9,433 bases of DNA from positions 1 to 9,433 of the forward strand of contig CAJTMS010000061.1 of the NCBI GenBank assembly GCA_910577155.1. Reading direction: 5' to 3'. This stretch comes from an uncultured Mailhella sp. GTDB lineage: Bacteria; Desulfobacterota; Desulfovibrionia; Desulfovibrionales; Desulfovibrionaceae. The position numbers and the translations under genes are program-made. The notes beneath the pieces were generated by a model. The model searched no databases and was not told the origin of the DNA. It worked only from the letters and a program-made list of their open reading frames with translations. Positions 1 through 5,965 of this stretch are shown here, in pieces; the stretch's first letter is position 1; every line of letters begins with the position of its first letter.

Positions 1-287
1 CAATTTTTGATCAAATCTTTTTACTGGCCAATATGCTTTTTTCTCTGGCATTAAAAATTATTGCCCCGGTTCTGGCTGCAATTTTTTTAACAGAGTTAGG
101 ACTGGGATTAATGAGCAGAATGGTGCCCCAAATGCATATTATGGAACTTGGGTTCCCGTTGAAGATTTTAGTGGGCTTTTTCTTTTTAAGTTCAATTTTT
201 CAATTATTAACACTAGATATGCAAAATTATGTCATTTCCATTGATGATTTATTTTTAAACCTTATCAATGCTCTGCGAGCAAGGTAA
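1..287 (+). CDS. fliR: Flagellar export apparatus protein FliR, C-terminal part
   Basis: The reading frame is open from the window edge (first full codon at position 3) to TAA at 285-287, giving the last 94 residues of a protein whose family is about 260 residues long. FliR is an inner-membrane component of the flagellar type III export gate, working with FliP, FliQ, FlhA and FlhB. The visible part has two hydrophobic segments, around LFSLALKIIAPVLAAIFL and around FPLKILVGFFFLSSIF. Between them lies the family-typical LGLMSRMVPQMHIMELGFP stretch, which matches the FliR pattern G-(L/I)-x-x-R-x-x-P-Q-x-(N/H). The injectisome paralogue SctT is the alternative, but the following gene is clearly more FlhB-like than SctU-like. 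flhB starts 3 bases after this stop, and its ribosome binding site AAGG (281-284) sits in the last codons of this gene, which suggests translational coupling. The truncation is only the window edge. Confidence 0.85.
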   Translation, partial: IFDQIFLLANMLFSLALKIIAPVLAAIFLTELGLGLMSRMVPQMHIMELGFPLKILVGFFFLSSIFQLLTLDMQNYVISIDDLFLNLINALRAR

Positions 288-290
288 ATT

Positions 291-1355
291 ATGGCAAAAG
301 ATCCCAGCAAAACCGAGAAAGCAACGCCTAAACGGAGAAATAAGCTCAGAAAAGAAGGAAACGTTGCCAAATCAGTGGAGTTCACCAAAACGTGTACTCT
401 TCTTGTGGGCTTTGCAACTATGTATTTTTATTTGCCCTATGCCGGAAAAAAATTGGGGCAGTATTGGGTGGAATGTTTTAACACGCTTGATGAGAATATC
501 ATTACCCCGACAACTGCCCATGCTATTTTATGGGATTTTATTGTTCAGCTTGGAATTATCTGCGGACCGATTGTTGTTTGCGTTGCTCTTTCTGCTTTTG
601 TGTCACTGCGCAAACAAGTCGGGCATTTGTGGACAACCAAGGTTTTTAAATTCAAATGGTCACGCTTTAATATTGTCAATGGATTAAAACGGGTATTTTT
701 TTCTGTTGATACTTATGTTCGTTTGCTCAAAGCTCTTGCCATTGCTATTATTATCGGCTATGTTCCTTTTATTTTTATTGTCGGGCAGGCATCAGTTTTT
801 TCCGGTTTGTATTATACAAATGCCCATGGACTTGCTTCTTATCTTTTGTCAGCCAGCTCACAAATGATAAAATATACTATGCTGCCTATTATTGCGTATG
901 CTTTTTTTGATTTATGGCATAGTTTTTATCAGTATGAAGAAAACAATAAAATGACGAAACAGGAAGTCAAAGATGAAATGAAAGATGCCATGGGTGACCC
1001 TGTTATTAAAAATAAACAAAAGCAAAAAATGATGCAGTTTATGCAGCAGCGTATGATGCAAAGTGTGCCGAAAGCCGATGTTATTATTACAAACCCTACC
1101 CATTACGCTGTTGCCCTGCAGTATGACCCGACAATTTGCCCTGCCCCTCTTGTGATAGCAAAAGGGGTTGATAAGGTGGCGCTGCGGATTAAAGAAGTTG
1201 CCCGTGAACACGGTGTGCCTATCAAAGAAAACAAGCTTCTTGCCAGAAGTTTATATTCTTCCGTTGATATCGGTGAGCCCATTCCGGAAGATTTATATAA
1301 GGCTGTGGCTGCAATTATTGCGGAAATCTGGAGAATTAAAGGAAAGATAAAATAG
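291..1355 (+). CDS. flhB: Flagellar export switch protein FlhB
   Basis: This 354-residue protein is the substrate-specificity switch of the flagellar type III secretion apparatus. It sits in the inner membrane with a cytoplasmic C-terminal domain. The N-terminus (SKTEKATPKRRNKLRKEG, residues 6-23) is the conserved family start. Four hydrophobic segments follow, near residues 34-52, 79-106, 145-171 and 190-207, then a charged linker (EENNKMTKQEVKDEMKD). The autocleavage motif NPTH is intact at residues 268-271 (codons 1092-1103), so self-cleavage between N268 and P269 is expected. The C-terminal stretch AREHGVPIKENKLLARSLY and the IPEDLYKAVAAIIAEIW ending are typical of FlhB and less so of injectisome SctU proteins, hence the flagellar call. 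The ATG at 291 is preceded by AAGG at 281-284. It lies between fliR and the large unknown gene starting at 1364. In many relatives flhA follows flhB; here it does not. Confidence 0.92.
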   Translation: MAKDPSKTEKATPKRRNKLRKEGNVAKSVEFTKTCTLLVGFATMYFYLPYAGKKLGQYWVECFNTLDENIITPTTAHAILWDFIVQLGIICGPIVVCVALSAFVSLRKQVGHLWTTKVFKFKWSRFNIVNGLKRVFFSVDTYVRLLKALAIAIIIGYVPFIFIVGQASVFSGLYYTNAHGLASYLLSASSQMIKYTMLPIIAYAFFDLWHSFYQYEENNKMTKQEVKDEMKDAMGDPVIKNKQKQKMMQFMQQRMMQSVPKADVIITNPTHYAVALQYDPTICPAPLVIAKGVDKVALRIKEVAREHGVPIKENKLLARSLYSSVDIGEPIPEDLYKAVAAIIAEIWRIKGKIK

Positions 1356-1363
1356 GTTACAGT

Positions 1364-4300
1364 ATGCAAAAAAATGTATTTTTATTTGATAAACAAGACA
1401 CGGTATTTTTAAAAAGTGTCAATGCCAGCATTGAATGTAATAATACTTTAGCCAGCCATTATCAGCATGAAATTCATCCAAATGGTATTATCGATATGTG
1501 TATTTCCCGTGAAATGCGCATTGCCACAGCTGTCATCAGTTTGATTGACAGGCTGCAGACCAATAATGTTGATGAACGATTAATAGCGCTTCGTAACCTG
1601 CACCATGAAGTTTTGCTGACCTCACGGACAAAATTCAGAAGAAATACGGCACGTGTGCTTATTGAAATCATGAAAGAAATTATCCGTGCCTATGGCGACG
1701 AGCAAAAGCAGCTGCAGCTTGCCCATGATTTTCGAATTGCGGCAACAGGAAAACCAACTATAGTCCGCAAACTTTTGCGGCGTTATCACTTACTGGAAAT
1801 GCCGGAAAAATGGAATCAACTCGTTTTTGACCACCACGTTCATGATGCCAACACAAAAGGCAGAAAATCCCCTACTCACCTCATTATGGATGCATGGGTA
1901 AAAGGGATACGCTCACTGACTGTTATTTATTACAATTATATCAAACCGGAAACTGCCTATGAACTTTTGGAAGCAAGCAAAATCGTAGGTATTAAAGTTC
2001 GTATCGGCTTGCTGTACAATATTATTTTTCGGCATAGGCTGATTGATTTTATTTGGGTACCCCAAGGGTTTTATGGAACTGATGATTTTTTAAAATTTTT
2101 GCAGGAACCTAATATGCAGGCTTTGATGGAAGATGCAAGACAAATAAGCCGCTGGAGAGAAAAATTTGTTTATAAAATTGTTGAAGAATGGAACGGACAT
2201 TTACGTGCCAAAATAAATAATGAATTTTCTTTGGAACTTCCGCCTATTTCTCAGGACGAATATAAAAAATTTGTCAGCATCGGACAAAGCTCCGTTTTGC
2301 ACCTTGCGGAACTTATCCATAATGCTGCAAAAGAAACACTGGTCAACAGGGTTGTTTCACTGAAAGAAAAAATGCATGAGGCAAAAGACGATCAGGAACG
2401 CCTTGTTTTAACCAATCAATTAAATAATTATGACAAACTGACAACCGAGTATTTTCTTGAGCTTCTTGAAGACTGTGAACATGTTATTGAAAAAGAAATT
2501 ATTGCCAAAGTCCTTCTTGGTGATACCGAGCCTATTCCTGTTATTCCCCAATACAGCCCGCTTGAACTTGTCAATCGGTTGAGAGAAACCCATTACAACA
2601 GCTATATTGTTTTGAACTTGGCAAATACTACTCCTGAAGAAGTTATCAATTTATTATGGGATACGAAAGGTGAAATTACCCATTTGGAAATATTTAATGC
2701 CTATGACTGGCAAAAAGGAAAAGAGAAATATATTGTTGAAATTAATGAATTGATGCTTGCTATTAACAGAAAAAATACGCCGCATTTAAAAGCTATCATT
2801 CTCAAACTGATTGAAAAATGTAAAAAAGAAAGTGAAAAGCAGTTATTTGAAGATGAAATTGATAATTTCTTTTCTGATAAAAATACCAATTTGGAATTTT
2901 CTAATAATGAAGAAAAACTGCTTGAATATAAAAACAGCCCAAAACTGAAACCTCTTTCCCTTGAAGAAAGAATTAAAGTTTTACATGAAATATTAAGGAA
3001 TATTTCTACTATTATCAATTATTACAGAGGAAAAAAGCTCTTTACCCGTATCGGAACGGACTCCACCAGCCGTGTAGGACGATTGGCTGGAATGGGACTT
3101 GCGTATATTCAATGCCTGCCCCATAGAACAATTCGGGAACTCAAAAAAAATACCAATGATTCCAGAATGATTATTCCCATACGGAAAGAAATACGCATGG
3201 TGGATACCTATATTATGCCCCATGCCAACGAAAATATTTCAATTTTTTATAAGATATTGCGAAAAATACCATTTTTAAAAAAATTTACTTATAAAAAATA
3301 CAGGACGTGGACAGATTTTGAAACAAACACTTCTGTTTTTAATAATGGCAATTGCTCCCAGAACCTTACGGATTTTGTCGCTAATAAAGGGAATATCGTC
3401 ACCCTTGGCGGCAAAGGCAGACGTTCAACCAATGGCTTTTTGGATAATAAGCCGAAGAATACACTCCATACCTATAACTATTTAAACAGCAATTTATCAA
3501 ATATTATCAAAGTGTTAATTGGTTTTATTTCTGCTTTTTACTCTTTCCAGTCCACGCAGGATATTGCATTTTTAGCTTGGTGGGGGGCTGTCATTTGGTT
3601 TATTATCACCGGCGTCAGAAATATTTTCCAAGCAATTTTGGGAGTTGGCGGCTGGAAGCGTTCACCGCTTATGCGCTGGAATAACTATGTCAGTTGGAGC
3701 CGTCTTTGTGATTCTCTCATGTATACAGGAATTTCGGTTATTCTTCTGGAATCCATTGTTCGGGTTTACTGTTTAGAGGAAACCTTTGGGATAACAGCCT
3801 CAAATTATCCGTGGCTTTCGTTTACCGTCATTTCCCTTGTTAATGGTATCTATATTATGGGACATAACTATATCCGCGGCTTGCAGACGGAAGCTATTGT
3901 GGGCAATTTTTTCAGAAGTTTTCTTGCCATTCCAATTTCCATTGTCTATAACCACATTTTCTTTAATTTTTTAATGTTTTTTGGTATTGCAAATGCGCTT
4001 GAACTTGTGGCGGCATGCTCTGCCATTACTTCAAAAATGGCTTCCGATACAGGTGCGGCGCTTGTGGAAGGCTATGCTGATAAAAAAAGTTATACTTGGT
4101 TTAGAAAATGGGATTATCGCCTTGCCTTTGAAAAACTCTATTCACAATTTACCCAGCTTGAGCTTATTTTTCCTGAAAAAGGCAGTGCGGAAATGCTTAA
4201 AAAACCGCAAGAAGTATTAACAATTATTAAAGACAGAGATAAACAGTTATATATCAATATCATTATCAATGCCCTTGATTTGATGTATCTGTATTATTAT

Positions 4301-4528
4301 CAGCCTCGTTCCATTTCTACGTTAAAAAAGATTGTTCACTCCGTTTCTGAAAATGAAAAATTAGCTCTTCTTCGCATGCAGTATGTGCTGTTTTGCCATA
4401 AGGATATCAGCCAGCTCTTTATTGATGAAATGCTCGGGGAAAACTATGCCAGAGCACTGTCATTTTACTTGGACACCCATGAAGATTATCTGAAACAATT
4501 ACAAAAAATTTGCCAGATTGAATATTAG
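1364..4528 (+). CDS. Large uncharacterised protein: PHP-like N-terminal region plus multi-pass membrane region
   Basis: I do not recognise this 1054-residue protein as a named family. Residues 1-150 are mostly helical and charged. Residues 156-163 read DHHVHDAN, resembling the first metal-binding motif (DxHxH) of PHP phosphoesterases. Next comes a segment with PHP-like rhythm, an alpha-helix then 'GIRSLTVIYYNY' and 'LLEASKIVGIKVRIGLLY' (to about residue 218). At the places where PHP enzymes carry TDH and GxE, this protein has IYY (188-190) and GLL (215-217), so a catalytic metal site is probably incomplete. A lysine/glutamate-rich central region spans about residues 340-560. About five hydrophobic segments follow near 714-728, 734-751, 783-803, 816-833 and 852-875, then a soluble tail to 1054. 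No signal peptide is evident. The ATG lies 8 bases after flhB with only AGG (1354-1356) as ribosome binding site; codon use resembles its neighbours. Its position suggests co-transcription with fliR-flhB, but a flagellar role is inference. The ORF is intact with no frameshift. Confidence 0.85.
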   Translation: MQKNVFLFDKQDTVFLKSVNASIECNNTLASHYQHEIHPNGIIDMCISREMRIATAVISLIDRLQTNNVDERLIALRNLHHEVLLTSRTKFRRNTARVLIEIMKEIIRAYGDEQKQLQLAHDFRIAATGKPTIVRKLLRRYHLLEMPEKWNQLVFDHHVHDANTKGRKSPTHLIMDAWVKGIRSLTVIYYNYIKPETAYELLEASKIVGIKVRIGLLYNIIFRHRLIDFIWVPQGFYGTDDFLKFLQEPNMQALMEDARQISRWREKFVYKIVEEWNGHLRAKINNEFSLELPPISQDEYKKFVSIGQSSVLHLAELIHNAAKETLVNRVVSLKEKMHEAKDDQERLVLTNQLNNYDKLTTEYFLELLEDCEHVIEKEIIAKVLLGDTEPIPVIPQYSPLELVNRLRETHYNSYIVLNLANTTPEEVINLLWDTKGEITHLEIFNAYDWQKGKEKYIVEINELMLAINRKNTPHLKAIILKLIEKCKKESEKQLFEDEIDNFFSDKNTNLEFSNNEEKLLEYKNSPKLKPLSLEERIKVLHEILRNISTIINYYRGKKLFTRIGTDSTSRVGRLAGMGLAYIQCLPHRTIRELKKNTNDSRMIIPIRKEIRMVDTYIMPHANENISIFYKILRKIPFLKKFTYKKYRTWTDFETNTSVFNNGNCSQNLTDFVANKGNIVTLGGKGRRSTNGFLDNKPKNTLHTYNYLNSNLSNIIKVLIGFISAFYSFQSTQDIAFLAWWGAVIWFIITGVRNIFQAILGVGGWKRSPLMRWNNYVSWSRLCDSLMYTGISVILLESIVRVYCLEETFGITASNYPWLSFTVISLVNGIYIMGHNYIRGLQTEAIVGNFFRSFLAIPISIVYNHIFFNFLMFFGIANALELVAACSAITSKMASDTGAALVEGYADKKSYTWFRKWDYRLAFEKLYSQFTQLELIFPEKGSAEMLKKPQEVLTIIKDRDKQLYINIIINALDLMYLYYYQPRSISTLKKIVHSVSENEKLALLRMQYVLFCHKDISQLFIDEMLGENYARALSFYLDTHEDYLKQLQKICQIEY

Positions 4529-4535
4529 GATTTTT

Positions 4536-5021
4536 ATGCAAATTGTACTTTATGAGCCGGAAATACCTCCCAATACAGGGAATATTGCCCGTCTTTGTGC
4601 CGGGACTCAAATTGAACTGCATCTTATTGAGCCGCTTGGTTTTTCTCTGGATGATAAATATTTAAAACGAGCTGGACTGGATTATTGGCCCTATGTCAAA
4701 CTTTCCATTTGGAAAAATTTTGAAAGCTATATGAATATGGCAGGGAAACAGCATCGTTTAGTTATGACAAGTGCAAGAGGCGGGAAAAGTTTACACACTT
4801 TTCAATATACAAAAGAGGACGCCCTCATTTTTGGACCGGAAACAAGGGGGTTACCTCAGGAAATTTTATGTCTTTCACCCTATCGTGTAAAAATACCCAT
4901 TTTTAATACTGTGAGGAGTTTAAATCTGTCCACCAGTGCAGGAATTATTTTGTATCAGGCGCTTGCCGGTTCAGGGATTTTAGATGAATGGGAACAAACG
5001 GATATGAATATCATTAAATAA
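4536..5021 (+). CDS. trmL: tRNA (cytidine/uridine-34 2'-O)-methyltransferase TrmL, SPOUT/SpoU family
   Basis: This 161-residue protein is close to the usual length of TrmL (about 157). TrmL methylates the 2'-OH of the wobble nucleotide of certain leucine tRNAs using S-adenosylmethionine, acting as a knotted dimer in the cytoplasm. All three family blocks are visible: EPEIPPNTGNIARLC at residues 7-21 (with N13 and R19), LIFGPETRGLP at 97-107, and RSLNLSTSAGIILYQAL at 127-143, which forms the trefoil-knot cofactor pocket. The ATG at 4536 is chosen because it follows AGGA (4527-4530) and gives the standard MQIVLYEPEIPPNTGN start. A TTG at 4518 in the same frame would overlap the upstream gene and adds residues not typical of the family. 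It follows the 1054-residue gene by 7 bases and is the last gene before the terminator, so it is probably a housekeeping passenger of the operon. Confidence 0.93.
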   Translation: MQIVLYEPEIPPNTGNIARLCAGTQIELHLIEPLGFSLDDKYLKRAGLDYWPYVKLSIWKNFESYMNMAGKQHRLVMTSARGGKSLHTFQYTKEDALIFGPETRGLPQEILCLSPYRVKIPIFNTVRSLNLSTSAGIILYQALAGSGILDEWEQTDMNIIK

Positions 5022-5046
5022 AAAAAGGGCGAAACGCCCTTTTTTT
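5020..5046. terminator. Bidirectional intrinsic terminator between trmL and the zraP-like gene
   Basis: Seven A (5020-5026), GGGCG (5027-5031), loop AAA (5032-5034), CGCCC (5035-5039) and seven T (5040-5046) form a perfect inverted repeat. The GC core is followed by a T-run when read on either strand. It begins at the trmL stop codon and lies about 20 bases beyond the stop codon of the convergent - strand gene, so it can end transcription from both sides and separates the two blocks of the window. Confidence 0.93.
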
Positions 5047-5066
5047 ATGCCAATATTACACAGCAA

Positions 5067-5696
5067 TTACATATCAATGTCTTGTTGTTCAGCTTGTTTT
5101 TCCATATTTTGATTTTCTTCCATGGGCATGGCTTCTTCCTGCATCATATTTTGTTCAAAACCTTCAAAGTTACCATATGGGCAATATCCTCTCATACCGT
5201 GGTGAGGAGGCATGCGATGCGGATTTCTCATATGAGGAGGCATTCTTCTGTCATAGTTTTGAGGGCAGGGATGAGCATATTGGTCATAATGTTTTTTGAA
5301 ACAGGGAGTTAAATCTCTGTGGAATCTGAAACCGGCAAAGTCAACGCCGTATTTTTCACGGGTAGTTGTCATGAAGTTTTCGTTTAATGTTTTGATTTGC
5401 CGATCAAGCATAACCAGTTCACGGGCAGTTTTGGAAATAAGTTTTGGTTCTGCATTGGGGTTATGTGTAAACGCTTTGTATTCCAAACGTTTTACACGTT
5501 TTTCATCTTTTAATTCCTGAATTTTTTTGATATGGGCTTGATGTTCTTTTTCCCATTTTGCAAAATTATCCGTATCCTGAGCAAATTCTTCAAAAGTTTT
5601 CAAACTGCTTTCTTCTGCATAAGAAAAACCGGAAGAAACTCCAAAGGAAAGACCTAAAACCATTGCGCTGATAATAAAAATATTTTTTATTTTCAT
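5067..5696 (-). CDS. Secreted ZraP-like metal/stress-responsive periplasmic protein with Cys/His/Met-rich tail
   Basis: The 209-residue product has a clear Sec signal peptide: a Lys start (MKIKN), a hydrophobic core to about residue 20 and a likely cut after SYA (27|28). Mature residues 30-120 are helical and charged (for example EKEHQAHIKKIQELKDEKRVKRLEY), resembling the hairpin of the ZraP/CpxP-like heavy-metal-resistance proteins. The C-terminal part is low-complexity and rich in metal ligands: Cys 132, 144 and 172; His 126, 136, 142, 155, 160, 165 and 166; and about ten Met between 152 and the end, with repeated MPPH units at 152-155 and 162-165. E. coli ZraP is a zinc-binding periplasmic chaperone encoded divergently from zraSR, and the same layout is seen here. 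The start ATG (5694-5696) has an excellent AAGGAG site at 5703-5708. The assignment rests on architecture and context; strict orthology and the metal bound are not proven. Confidence 0.75.
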   Translation of the reverse strand: MKIKNIFIISAMVLGLSFGVSSGFSYAEESSLKTFEEFAQDTDNFAKWEKEHQAHIKKIQELKDEKRVKRLEYKAFTHNPNAEPKLISKTARELVMLDRQIKTLNENFMTTTREKYGVDFAGFRFHRDLTPCFKKHYDQYAHPCPQNYDRRMPPHMRNPHRMPPHHGMRGYCPYGNFEGFEQNMMQEEAMPMEENQNMEKQAEQQDIDM

Positions 5697-5720
5697 TGTA
5701 TTCTCCTTTCTTTTTTATTA

Positions 5721-5737
5721 AGCAATTTATATTCCAA
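5721..5737 (-). promoter_or_regulatory. Candidate sigma-54 promoter of the zraP-like gene
   Basis: Read on the - strand the site is TTGGAATATAAATTGCT, with the -24 GG at 5735-5734 and the -12 GC at 5723-5722, separated by exactly 10 bases. The TTGC-T half of the consensus (YTGGCACGrNNNTTGCW) is complete and the -24 half keeps TTGG. A start site about 12 bases on, near 5710, would leave a short leader just containing the AAGGAG ribosome binding site. The adjacent sigma-54 activator gene supports it. Confidence 0.72.
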
Positions 5738-5813
5738 AAAACTTTATCCTTAGTATTCAGGCTGTCAGAATAAAAATTTTCCTCACATTTTGTCTTGAAG
5801 TTAATGAAAAAAG

Positions 5814-5830
5814 TGTGTAAATTATACACA
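5814..5830. promoter_or_regulatory. Perfect palindrome, candidate binding site for the sigma-54 response regulator
   Basis: TGTGTA (5814-5819), spacer AATTA (5820-5824) and TACACA (5825-5830) form a perfect 6-bp inverted repeat. Its centre (5822) lies about 92 bases from the + strand -24 element (5914) and about 87 bases from the - strand one (5735), typical of an upstream activator site serving two divergent sigma-54 promoters. The regulator encoded at 7702 ends in a Fis-type DNA-binding helix-turn-helix that binds such dyads. The link is inferred from position, symmetry and family. Confidence 0.55.
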
Positions 5831-5839
5831 TCAAAAAGT

Positions 5840-5852
5840 AAAGTTTAACTTT
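5840..5852. repeat. Second short palindrome in the divergent control region
   Basis: AAAGTT-T-AACTTT is a perfect 13-base dyad beginning 10 bases after the main palindrome, inside the same divergent control region. It could be a second, unrelated operator or a chance dyad in AT-rich DNA. Its sequence does not match the TGTGTA/TACACA arms. Confidence 0.3.
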
Positions 5853-5911
5853 TTTTCACATGTCTTTTGTATTAACAGTACACATTTACTTTATAAATTA
5901 AAGGAATGAAT

Positions 5912-5928
5912 TTGGCAAGCATTTTGCA
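5912..5928 (+). promoter_or_regulatory. Candidate sigma-54 promoter of the kinase-regulator operon
   Basis: TTGGCAAGCATTTTGCA matches the sigma-54 consensus YTGGCACGrNNNTTGCW at all but two defined positions. GG (5914-5915) and GC (5926-5927) are exactly 10 bases apart. The predicted start near 5939 leaves a leader of about 27 bases before the kinase ATG at 5966. Since the operon encodes a sigma-54 activator, positive autoregulation is likely. Confidence 0.82.
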
Positions 5929-5965
5929 GATACATAAAAATGAGATTAATTATACGTGATGCCCC

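Noticed and set aside
291..1355. Injectisome (virulence) type III secretion protein SctU rather than FlhB
   Set aside because: NPTH is shared by both families, but the C-terminal AREHGVPIKENKLLARSLY and the IPEDLYKAVA ending are FlhB-like, and the upstream partner has the FliR pattern.
4518..4535. Upstream TTG start for trmL
   Set aside because: It overlaps the preceding gene and lacks a clear ribosome binding site, while ATG 4536 has AGGA at proper spacing and gives the family-typical N-terminus.
5795..5823. Possible sigma-70 promoter TTGAAG-N17-TAAATT
   Set aside because: Only 4 of 6 matches in each box and it overlaps the central palindrome; such matches are common in AT-rich DNA, and the sigma-54 elements explain the region better.
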